A stretch of DNA of 64,000 nt from Blakeslea trispora (Eukaryota > Mucoromycota > Mucoromycetes > Mucorales > Choanephoraceae): assembly GCA_025331445.1 (NCBI GenBank), contig JAIWNE010000056.1, positions 124,001 to 188,000 of the forward strand, in the 5' to 3' direction. The position numbers were made by a program, and so were the translations under genes. Within the stretch, counting starts at the first letter, position 1. Every line of letters starts with the position of its first letter. The notes beneath the pieces were generated by a model that saw only the letters and a program-made list of their open reading frames with translations, was not told the origin of the DNA and made no database searches. Below, in pieces: positions 23,492 through 34,348 of the stretch.

Positions 23492-25788
23492 AATAGGTAA
23501 AGAAAAACTTTAGTAATGAAGAAAAAAAGAAAAAAATTAATTGTGGATTCGGATCAGATCATCATCCAATATATACTCTTTCAAAAAAAAAAAAAAAAAC
23601 TCAGTGTATTGTGCGACACTTGTTCTGGGAAAGAATTCAGCGGCATATCGGTTAAATTCAACGGCCAAGCGACCGAGCCAATAGGAAGCGCTATGGAGAC
23701 TTTTTGTAGCGCGCTTTAGAAGAATGTGATTTATCAATTTAAGCTTCCGCAGTTGTATCTCGGCACCCTTTCCAGCTTCCATATACACCATTTCCAGAAA
23801 TAGATATCACAATTTCTTTTTTTTTCTTTATGAGTTTTATTTGTTGCACATATTCGGAGATAGAATTCACGAAAAGAGATGATCAATGATTGAAGGATAT
23901 GATAAAATGAACATATCTGTTTTGTTAAAGATATAATAACACTAGAATTAAAAGAAGAAAGTGCAGAAGACAATCAGGAAAAGCTCAACTTAGAAAGAGA
24001 GAGAGAAGAGCGTTTAGTGAGGTGGCGACCAACTTGCCAACGAGTTTGCTTGAGGATTGCATGGAGAGGTTATAAGTAGTGTTGTCAAAAATGGAGGCCC
24101 ATTGTGTGCGCCACACCTTAGAGAGGGCGATCATAAGAAGGAAATGCATTCAAAACGGTTTGATTTCCCACAGCGAGTGAATGAAAAATCCAGCAAGTAG
24201 AGAGCAAGAAATACATGTTCAATGTTGGTGTCAGGCCACAGAAACTCTCTACAACTGTCTAAATCATAAGCACAAAACAAAAAGATGAGCTGTATCAATA
24301 AACCATCTATTGAGAAAAACACACATATATATAAATGATATATGGCTGTTTGTTTGTCATGATTAACTTGCGTTTTTTCTTATTGATACAAGAACATCGA
24401 TATATCATCTTGTTCTCTCTCTTTTTTAAAAACTACAGAATAATGAATAGGAATCATTGTAAACGATCTATATCAGACTCTTCTCTTTACATGCTAAGGG
24501 TAAAGGCTTGATCTCTTTGTATTGTCAAACGAAGAGATATCTGAGAAACAGAAAACCTATGAGCTCCGAAGCATTTTGGATTACATTAACTTGATCTACT
24601 GTTCGGACACAATCAATGTGTCCACTGAGCAAGACTTGCTGAGAGAGGTTTATGGCTTCATCGAGCAAAGCCAAAGTATCAGTTTGCTCTTCACTAATAA
24701 GTAAGCACAAACATCGTCTCTTATTCAAAGCAACAATCTAACTTTACTCTTCAACTTTTGCAGTGCTTCTGGTAGCGTAGCGTCGTCAGAATATAAAAGC
24801 AAACGAAGAAAAATCGACACAATAGAAGGCATAGAAAGAAAGAAGATTGGTACTTAAGTGGCTCAATATTTAACTTGAGTGCCTGGGAGTTGGATTGAAG
24901 TATGAAGGCAAGAGCTGCACAAAGTTATTGCAAGAAAAGAAGCTTCCTCTCTTCTCTTGTGGAAGAAGCCAACGGAAAGACCTTCTCTTTCTCCTTATTT
25001 CTATGCAGGAGAAAACTATGATTATCCATTTATAGCGTTTCAACTCATAAAAAGTAACATGTAGATAAGATGAAAAAGATGTATATACCGTGCTACTTCA
25101 CACACTGTCTAATCCTACATACACATGTACTATGCCTTAATGAAACGAAATGCGGCAATAGTACACTTCAAAAAGTAAATAGACATCAAACGATTTTTTT
25201 TATTTACATTAAATCTAGGTAAACATTGCAAACGTATTTTCTTTTATTAAAGTACAAATCAATGCTTTAGCTTTTTCTGGTTTTTGTTTCGCTTTCAACT
25301 TGACCAGACTTTTTCTTTGGACTCCATATTGCAAGACTGGTCATATCAAAATAAATTTGTTGAAAGATCCCCCCACCCCCACATTTATGAAGGGGTTGTA
25401 TGAGGATGTTACTTCCCGCGGACAGCATCTCAAAAACAATTTGAGACATTTTAATGCCGCCTTCGCTCTCACTTCTTTGTCTTGTGAAGTAAGCAACAGT
25501 AACCTCACCAACATGCCCTTCCAGGTTCATGACCAAATCCATGTTTTTCTGTGCGATAACCTTTTTTTTTTTTTTTTTTTGAAATTATGCTATCTATTTC
25601 TGGAAATAGTTTAAAATGTGTCAATTGAATTTAACCGTAGGCTTTTGATTGGCTATTGCTAACAAAATCATGGAGACACGGAAAGAATGACTCAAATATT
25701 TTAAGGCGTCTGATCCGAGCATGACAGTCCTCTCACCCCCCTTTTCTATCAAGTCCAAATACAGGTTTTTTATTGTTTTGTTTGTTTT
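23492..25788. other. Long intergenic region, no gene assigned
   Basis: About 2.3 kb between two minus-strand genes. A relatively GC-rich island at 23600-23800 carries an 84-codon minus frame and a short hairpin (GCGCTA at 23688-23693 pairing with TAGCGC at 23707-23712). Further short frames lie at 24522-24704 (plus) and 25267-25542 (minus, 91 codons, ending in a Lys-rich tail). None has a domain I recognise. The 25267-25542 frame has the most gene-like composition but no upstream exon could be joined to it. The left end is the promoter of the ABC transporter. Confidence 0.4.
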
Positions 25789-28700
25789 TTAAAGAGTGAT
25801 TGTATTCAATGTGTTCAAATCGTTCTGGAGCGTATCTTTATCCAACTGTAACATTGTCCATCTTTGACTGAGTTTGAAGAAACAAGATATTGGTTAGCTT
25901 CTAATTGAATCACTCCAAGTTATCTTTACCTGTCTTTTTCCTTGACATTTTCGGGTACAGTATTGTTATAGTCTGGTTTGCTCATACGAGCATGTAGTTT
26001 TTCTAAATCAGAAGTTGCCTTCTTTAGTTTCTTTTGAAGCAGCGCACTCTTTTTAGCAATGACCACTTCTATATCAACTCCCTTGGCAGCAGCAGCTTCA
26101 ATTTGTGATTTCACAATGGAAGCTGTAGGCACAAGGATTTTTAAATTGTTGTCGATTGCTTTCATGGTCCATCCATGCATATCATGATGTTCCTAAAAAA
26201 AAAAATTTTTTTGTACAAGATTAGCAACTCTGGTTCTATTAAACTTGTGTAACACATACATGTTTACTCAAGAACGTGATTTCGGATGCTTTCACAAAAT
26301 CTTTGATTTCGTTAGCATAGAGCTTAAGTGGACCGTGATCACTCAACAGCTCAGTCTCACAAACGATAGTGAATGGAAGCTCTTTTGTAATGCTAATTTG
26401 ATTTCCTTGTCTAATCGATCGCGAAGCATGGATAATGGAGAGAACAACCTGAAAGATTTAAAATTAAGAAAAACAGTTTGGAAACCACAAGATAACGTTG
26501 TCTTACCTGAAAATGTTCTTCTACGTTTCTATCGTACATTGGAGCAAACATTGCGCTCTCCGGGTATCTTTCCACCATGATAGAAGGTGCTTTTGACTTT
26601 TCATGACGTTCGGATAACGTAGAACTCATGTGTTGCCAAAGTTCCTAATATGAGTCATAAGCTTTTTTTTTCCGGTTTTTTCTTGTCTATCTTTCTTACT
26701 TCTGTGACAAAAGGCATAAATGGGTGTGTTAGACGGAGAGAGATGTCCATACAGGCATGTAAGATTCTCAATGTTGAATTCTATGAACAAAGAGAATTTC
26801 AATGTTTTCTTAGTAGACCTTGGAAAAAGGTTCTTTCTTTTCCCTACCTTTTCTGCTTCACTCAAACCGGGCTTTCCTAAACTGGCCTTTGTAAACTCAA
26901 CATAGACATCACAGACGTCTTCAACAATGAAACGACGCAAGGCATCAGTAGCCTCAAAAAGACGTGAATTCTCAAATGCGTCATGACATTTGTTGACTGT
27001 ATCAGCCATACGAGATAGAATGAAACGATTGGCTAATGAGCTGTTTGCGGCTTCTTTCATGATAGAGAAGCTATCAAATTCTAGTTTAGGCTGTTGCTCT
27101 AATCGCATAAGGCCAAATTTAAAGAGGTTCCATAGCTTGTTACAAAAGTGAGAGGTTTGGATGACATTAGATATATCAAGATTGATTTGTCGTGTCTGTT
27201 GAGTATATTGTGTCAGGGCAAATCGCAAGGAATCGGTACCACAAGCAGGAATTCCATTAGGATATTCTTTCTCTAAATTACGAGTACTCCTATATAAAGT
27301 AATCAGTTCAATTTCTTTTAACATGCGAATTCACGCACATGTTAATTTCCTTTTCTGGAAGATTGGACTTGAGTAAGCTGTCTTTCATCTCTTGGAGACT
27401 TACGCCTTCAATGACGTGAAGTGGGTCAATCACGTTTCCTAGCGACTTGGACATTTTACGTCCTTGAGCATCACGCACCTATCAAAAGTAAAGTAAGCCT
27501 CTTTTCTTTTATAATAAACAGTGTCAATATGTTTACCATAGCATGAAGAAATATGGTTTTGAAAGGCGCTTTCTTGTCAGCAAAATAATTTGAGAGCATT
27601 GCCATTCTAGCCACCCAAAAGAAAAGGATATCAAAACCAGTTTCCATCACTTCAATTGGATAACGATCCTTGTTTAAAGAAAGTCATTAATATCATTGAC
27701 TGATGTTTGTTATCGTAACTTACAGGTATAGACTCGCCATGTCTTCCTTTCCAACCTAATGCTGAGAGAGGCAAAAGACCAGATGAAAACCAAGTATCCA
27801 AGACATCCTCATCCTAGTTTGTGTTTAGTAGATACGACAAGAAAGAAGCTAAAGTATTACCTTGACAAGTTCAAACGGAATATCCTTTGGAAAGCCTTGT
27901 TTTGTTAATAGGTTAATGGCATTTGTGGTAGCATTTGTCTTATCAGATCCCACTACCCATAAATCACTGTCTTTTAAAAAAAGAAAATTAAATTGGTTAG
28001 CGCAACTTAAAAATAAAATATTCAACACCTTACCTGGGCCTAATTTCGCTCCGTCTGACAGCTTGATCCGATAGGCTGGAATTTCGTGACCCCACCATAA
28101 TTGTCTGGAAATACACCAATCTTGAATATTGTCTATCATGTGATATTAGTCTCTTTTTGAAATAAAGAAATGCAGCAGTTCTCTTACCAAGCCATCTATT
28201 CCAGTCTTGAGTAAATTGATTAGGTACAATTGTCATTTGACCGTCTTCCACTTGCTTTTTGGAAATAGCCGCAAGTTCTTTACAATTGATATACCTTTGG
28301 TTTTACACAAAAGAGAAAGTTAGTGTTTGAGGTAGATGGTCATCATGACCTTACCATTGAGGCTGTAGTAAAGGTTCAATGATATCTCCAGACCTAGAAC
28401 AAACAGCTATACGCATCACATGATTATCATCTCGTCCTTTATAACATCCTTTCTCGGTCAATAAATCAATAATCTTTTCTCGTGCTTCGAAACGGTCAAA
28501 ACCCTAATTTTGTTTCTGTTAGGCGCACCATTTGAGTGCTTGAGCAACTTGAACTTACCACAAGTTCTGGCAATCCGCATGCTTCATTCAGCTTTCCAAG
28601 TTTATCAAAGATACTTTGAATAGGAAGTTGATGGCGACGGGCACACGCATAATCATTTGGATCATGAGCTGGTGTAATCTGTCATTCGTTTCTGTGTTAT

Positions 28701-29885
28701 CAACCATCTCACTGTATGCAAACAAACACATTACCTTGACAACACCAGTACCAAATTCCATGTCAACTAAGCTTCCATCACATACAATAGGAATCTCTTT
28801 TTCCAGAATAGGATGATAGACATATTTTCCATGCAAACTCTAACGCAAATGCTCAAGATCACTTCCCATACATGATAACGACAAGAATTTACCTTGTATC
28901 TTTCATCCTTGGGATGGATGGCTACTGCACAGTCACCAAGCATAGTTTCAATACGAGTAGTAGACACTGTAAGCTCGTCAATACCGTTTAACTCAGGATC
29001 CACAACTTTATATGAGAAATTATGCAAGACACCAAACTCAACTCTATAAACAAATAATCCATCAATTCAATCATCTATCACTTGAACGATTGTTCCTTAC
29101 GGTTTGGATCTTCCGGGCAAACTAATTGCTGTTCTTCCATTGATGTCTTTGTAGTCGACTTCAATATCTGAAATGACTGTTTCTAGTGCACAACACCAAT
29201 TCACAAGTCGTGTATCACGATAAATCAGTCCATCCTGATGCATCTTGATGAACGCATTCTGAACAGCCTCATATCGATCCTTGTCCATAGTGAAAAACTC
29301 TTTCTTCCAATCCAATGAAGCTCCCATACGTCTCATCTGATGTAAAATATGGTTGCCATACTTTTCTTTCCATTGCCATACTTGCTCAATAAAAGCTTCT
29401 CGACCAAGATCATGTCGTGTCAATCCACGCTCTCTCATCAGCATTTTCTCAACAACAGATTGCGTACCAATGCCAGCATGATCTGTTCCTGGTATCCATT
29501 GAACATCGTATCCATTCATACGCTTCCATCGGACAATAGCGTCCTGTACACTAAAGGTCAAGGCGTGGCCAATATGCAAAGATCCTGTTACGTTGGGAGG
29601 TGGTGTGATCATGGTGAATTTCTCCTTTTCCTTGGGTGTATTCATAAAGTCTGCACTGCTTGCCCTGAACAGTCCCTGAGCATTCCACCATTCATACCAC
29701 CCTTCTTCGACTGATCTTGAGATATAAGTAGGTGTAAACTCTTTTGTTGGTTTTGGTACGATCGGTTTTTTGGAGTCTGTCACTAGAGATCTCAGATACA
29801 ATGTGTTGCCTTGCTTTAGTATTGTTCTGTCATATCTGTATTTTGCCCGGATCGCTCTCGGTGAGAGTGCCTTATAAGCAAACAT
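25789..29885 (-). CDS. Valyl-tRNA synthetase, probably mitochondrial or dual-targeted
   Basis: Class I synthetase that charges tRNA-Val. I read about 16 exons, the first at 29101-29885 and the last ending at 25789. The catalytic core has the HIGH motif in [13 protein letters not shown] (residue about 105), the editing-domain segment [39 protein letters not shown], and the KMSKS loop in [17 protein letters not shown]. The anticodon domain contains [15 protein letters not shown] and [17 protein letters not shown]-terminal coiled-coil arm ([18 protein letters not shown], then ENVKEKDS) typical of ValRS closes the protein. The first 35 residues ([20 protein letters not shown]) are Arg/Lys-rich without acids and look like a presequence. 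Yeast makes both forms from one gene; whether a second ValRS gene exists here cannot be seen. Confidence 0.93.
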
Positions 29886-30494
29886 AGTTTAGTGAAAAGC
29901 ACCAAGTAAAAGAAAAAAAAAAGTGTGCCCTTGTCCCACAAACTCTGTCATTTTTTGAGTTCCGTTAATATTTCAAAAAATCAATTCTCTTTTGCGATTT
30001 TGCATTGTTGGCAGGACATTGAAGTCTTGTAAAAGAGATACGACCAAGCGATCTGGATTGAGCTCTGTATAGCTATGCTCATACTTTTGTTTGATAACAT
30101 TATTAGAGTGAGTTCAAAATAGAAGTAACGAAGGTATTACCGTACTTGTACAAGCATAGTTGGTGAGCAATAAACCTCCCCCCTTTTTTTATTCAATAGT
30201 GCCTACTGGCTTATACTAACTCCTTTTTTTTCTTCTTCAATGATGCAATATAAGACTAGCAGTATAAGTCTGGTAATATTCGTCAAAATCCTTTTCTCAG
30301 AGCGCAACTAGGTGGATCATATCCCACAAGTAGTGTGATTGAGTAACAAATCCAGAAATCAGATAATTATCTTTATTTTCTCACAGATTAGATATGACAA
30401 ACTCAGATTCATTATCTTGGTATCCATCTTTGAAGGTCGCCTTTCTTTCTTCCTTTCTTTTTCTGTTTTTCGTCCTGAATTAGATATTTGCAAC
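29886..30494. promoter_or_regulatory. Divergent promoter, ValRS / D-serine dehydratase
   Basis: About 0.6 kb between two divergent start codons. There is no supported gene. The stretch 30430-30480 before the plus-strand gene is T/C-rich, as before many genes in this window. The open frame upstream of 30495 is in frame but reads through this tract and lacks similarity to the family. Confidence 0.4.
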
Positions 30495-32045
30495 ATGATT
30501 GACCAAACCAAAACATGTACAGTCCCTATTGCATTTGCTCAACAATTAAAAGCAACACTGGCAAAAGATTGTGTTGGCAAAAAAGTAACAGAGTTGCGTA
30601 CACCTTCACTTGTTATTTCAAAAACTACACTTCAGCGCAACTGTGAGCGTGTGGGTAAGATAACGGCTGAATTTGGTCTACGTACTCGCGTACATGTCAA
30701 GACACACAAGGTATTAAGAGAAAACCAAGAATCTGCTGTCTGTATTGTTTCTCAACCCTTTATCTTTCTTTGGCTTTTTTTTAGACAGTAGAAGGTGCAC
30801 GTATCCAATTGACGAGCTTATCAACTGACGCGATTGTTGTTTCTACATTACCTGAAGCATACTACATGATAGATTCTGACCTTACAAAAGAAGGACTATT
30901 AAAAGAGGTGATATTTTCTATAACTGTATCAATCACAGTCATTTAACGATACAGCAACAGGTACTGATTGGATTCCCTATCACAGCCGATAAACTTGATG
31001 ATGTACTTGAGCTTTCAAAGAGGGTCTCTAAGCTACAGATATTTATCGGTGAGTCAGCTTTAAGGCTCTAAAATAGCTTCCAAAACTTATTTCCAAGGAT
31101 TAGACAACCTAAGTACCCTTGAAGAAGTTGAAAGGCATCTTAAGGCCAAACCCGATGGGAAAAAGCAGCAGCATCATATACATGTGTTCTTAAAGGCCGA
31201 TTGTGGATATGGGTAAATTATTTGGCTCTTTACATATAACAAGTTTATTTTTCCTGATACATTCCCCTCATAGACGTGCAGGCGCCATGATAGATAACTC
31301 TGTCACACTTGAACTAGCAGAACGGCTTCAAAATTCACCTTACTTGGCCTTTGATGGTATTTATACGCATGCTGGCCATTCTTATTCTTCAAGAAGTCCA
31401 CAAGACGCACTCCAATATCTAAAAGACGAATGCGATTTTGCACGTAGATTTCGAGATTTTCTGCAAAAGAGTCATATCCAAGTGCAGTGTATCTCCATAG
31501 GTGCTACACCCACGATCAAAGCTATCACAGCATTTATGGATCAACAACAAGAAGATCAAATGAGAGAAACATTAAGAGATGTACTAAAGGATATTGATGA
31601 AGTCCATGCTGGTGCGTTTGGTTTTCTCGATCGTCAACAAGTAGCTACCGGCTTATGTAGTCTAAAAGATGTGTCTATCTCAGTAGCTGTACGCGTGGCA
31701 AGTGTCTATCCCGAACAAAGAAAAATTCTGGTCGATGGTGGTGCACTAGCTCTCTCAAAGGATACAGCACCTCAAGGAGGATTTGGATATGTTGTTGACA
31801 TGAAAGACCGGGATAGTCTAGGTAATCCCAAGATTCTTGCTTCAGTTACCAAAGTTGCTCAGGAACATGGTTTATTGGAAGAAATGGATTTGAATATTTT
31901 TGAGAGACCTGATATGCGTGTAGGACATGCTCTACGAGTCATTCCCAACCATTGCTGCTTAACAGCTGCATGTCATTCATTTTATCTTATTGTAGAGGAC
32001 GATGATACAGTAGTGGATGTTTGGGTTCCTGTCCGTGGATGGTAG
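30495..32045 (+). CDS. D-serine dehydratase (eukaryotic Zn/PLP type, alanine-racemase fold)
   Basis: PLP- and zinc-dependent enzyme converting D-serine to pyruvate and ammonia. Exons 30495-30710, 30785-30907, 30961-31048, 31098-31212 and 31274-32045 give 437 residues, as in yeast Dsd1 (about 430). The PLP lysine is expected in RVHVKTHKTVEGARIQL near residue 70; the barrel continues with YTHAGHSYSS and CISIGATPTI. The C-terminal domain has VRVASVYPEQRKILVDGGAL, and the zinc site RVIPNHCCLTAACH holds the His and Cys ligands. D-threonine aldolases share the fold, but the PNHxCLTA zinc motif and length fit Dsd1 better. No N-terminal targeting signal is evident. D-Ser breakdown would allow growth on D-amino acids or detoxify them. 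Confidence 0.88.
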
Positions 32046-32116
32046 ACATAAGAGTCAGACTTTATTAAAATATATATATTTGATACAACAACGTTTATTA
32101 TTATTTTGTTTTAGCT

Positions 32117-34348
32117 TTAATTAAGTGTTGTATTTGATCGGTGCATTTGTGGATGAGCTTGGGTATTGTTTTGGTTATCGTTACTGTTGTTGCGGTTCTT
32201 TCTGGCAGGCTCTAATAAATCGCTAGGGTGCAAGAACATACAACGTTCCATAAATGTACATTGGTCGCCCATTCTATATCAAAGATAGATTTAGAAAAAA
32301 AATCCTTGCATCTAAACAAAAACAAATGATTAAACTTACCGGCACTCTTTAATGGGATGTGAGTATTTGCAGTGATTGTTTGTACAGAATGGCCAATGTA
32401 CACAGCGCGATTTCCAGATAGGGAAATGTGTTTGAGATTGTCTCTCAATACGCTCATGTCGTGACCATATTCTTTTTGGTTCAGTTGCGATGGTAGCTGA
32501 TCGTTTTGGCTTTGGTCTAGGGCTAAAGAGGGAAAAGAATGAGTTAGACACACTCCATCTTCTTTCTAGAAAAGGAGGAGACTTACTTGTTATCAGTGCC
32601 AGGATGAACGAATTTACAATTCTTGTTTGTGCAGTTTGGATAATAAATACAGAGGGTGGTTGTAACCCAGGGCTTGGGAGGTTCCTCCACAATAGTAGCG
32701 GATGGCACGACAGCTCTGATGGAACGCTTATTGTTATCTCCAGAATAAAGTTCATCCCAAGAAAGATCAAGACGTTGCTGCGATTGTGCCTGATCTACAG
32801 TATCGACATTGCTATCTTGTATTTCTTTGTTGTTGGGTACAGATACTTCAGATGACAATGTGCTTGTCGATACCTCTGATACTGAAGAGTTAGAGGAGAG
32901 TTCTTCAAAGTCAATCTCTTCAGCCTCTCTTTGCTCCAATCTTTCAACAGCGGGAGTAGGCTTAACATATTCAGATGACTCAACTAAACTTTGAATGTAT
33001 TTCTTTGCAGCAAGAGTGGTGGTGGCTGTTGTGGCCTCGTAAGTCGCTAATGATTCTACAGGTTTGGCGACTTTTTTGATCAATTGAACTGACTTCACAT
33101 AGGTTGAGTCAGACTTGACGAGTTGGTTGATGTATTCTTTACTGTTCATGAGTGTAGAAGCAACAGTAGCCTCGTAACGAGCAAGGAAGGGTTTTGGCAT
33201 CTTTGGCAGAGAAGCAGCATAAGTGGCCGACACTTGCAGAGAATGAGCCGTGGTAGCCTCAAAAGCAGCAAGGCATGGTCTAGGTGGTTTAGGAAGTGAT
33301 TCGATATACTTTTTGTTGTTCAGTGCAGTAAGAGCTGTGGTAGCCTCAAAAGCAGCAAGGCATGGTCTAGGTGGTTTGGGAAGCGAATCAATGTATTTTT
33401 TGTTGTTCAGTGCAGTAAGAGCTGTAGTGGCTTCATAGGAAGCTAAAAAGGGCTTGGGCAAAGAGGCAGCATATGATTGGCTCACTAACAAGTGTGAAGC
33501 AGTACAGGCTTCATAGTTGGCAAGAAAAGGTGAGGGAGGTTTGGGCAAGGACAGAATGTATTCTCTGGCCTCTAAGGTGGTAGAAGCAGTGGTAGCCTCA
33601 AACCGAGCGAGAAAAGGTTCAACAACGACATGTGCCTTTCTGATCATAGGCTCAGATTCTTCTTTCTTGCTTTTAGTCAACTTGTCTGCATTTTTTGTGA
33701 CGTGTAATTTTGACATGGCATCTTCAGTTATTGGTTTTGAAGATGCAATTTGACGCGTGATTGCAGAAGCACCAACAACAGCTGGAGCAGTAGCTAAGAG
33801 TTCGTCAAAGAGCGAGTCATAGCTTTCTTCCTCTTTTTCTTTTTTAAAATTGGCTTCAATGTACTTTGCAGCGTCTGACAGAGATCTTGCTTGAGAAGCT
33901 TCATACTGAGCAAGGAAAGGATTTGGTTGAACCTAAGATATAAATTTAGTCAACAGGTAACCAAGAAGACAAACTGAGGAAACCACATACCTTCTTAACA
34001 GGAGCAGTTTGCTTGGGTGTTTGTTGTGTAGTTACTTTATGATCTTTTTTGATGTCTGTAAAACGGTTAGAAAAATATTTACAAGTATTGCTATTCTCTA
34101 GCTCACCTTTTGTAATTTCTCTTGATTTGGTGATTATCTTGTCATTCTTTTTCGACTTTTCTGAAGTTAGGAAAAAGTAGGTTAGCAACAACAACAAAAA
34201 TCTGATTTATAGAAAAAAAAGATTATATGCCAAATTTACCAAAGAAGAATAAGAAATAAACCAAAAAGGTACCAGCAAGAATACAGAGTGCTGTGTTGGT
34301 GTTAGATTCAGTAGCAAAATCAACTATTTGATCTACAAAAGATGACAT
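32117..34348 (-). CDS. Membrane-anchored repeat protein with three Nab2-type CCCH zinc fingers
   Basis: Exons 34240-34348, 34107-34160, 33991-34055, 32587-33932, 32340-32522 and 32117-32273 join in frame to 637 residues. Near the N terminus one hydrophobic helix (ALCILAGTFLVYFLFFF, about residues 20-36) followed by KSKKNDK looks like a signal anchor with the bulk in the cytosol. Eight repeats of about 29 residues follow, consensus P-F-L-A-x-Y-E-A-T-T-A-x-x-L-x4-Y-I-x-S-L-P-K-P. After an acidic Ser-rich linker come three CCCH fingers: CIYYPNCTNKNCKFVH, CVHWPFCTNNHCKYSH and CRMGDQCTFMERCMFLH (C-x5-C-x4/5-C-x3-H). This spacing is that of Nab2/ZC3H14, which bind poly(A). The tail is Asn/Gln-rich. 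I know no protein with this order. A membrane tether for polyadenylated RNA is the natural inference. Confidence 0.85.
32980..33932 (-). repeat. Eight protein-coding repeats of about 87 bp
   Basis: Coding repeats within the CCCH membrane protein. Units begin with PFLAQYEAS, PFLARFEAT, PFLANYEAC, PFLASYEAT, PCLAAFEAT (twice), PFLARYEAT and ESLATYEAT. Units four and five are nearly identical at the DNA level (about 33285-33445), showing recent duplication; the outer units have diverged and carry inserts. Confidence 0.9.

Noticed and set aside
25267..25542. 91-codon minus frame as an independent gene
   Set aside because: Composition is plausible but no domain, no splice partners and a homopolymer run right before the start; kept only as a remark in the intergenic entry.
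33250..33753. Plus-strand Ala/Gly/Leu-rich frames over the repeat array
   Set aside because: Antisense of the PFLAxYEA repeats; their repetition follows from the real gene.
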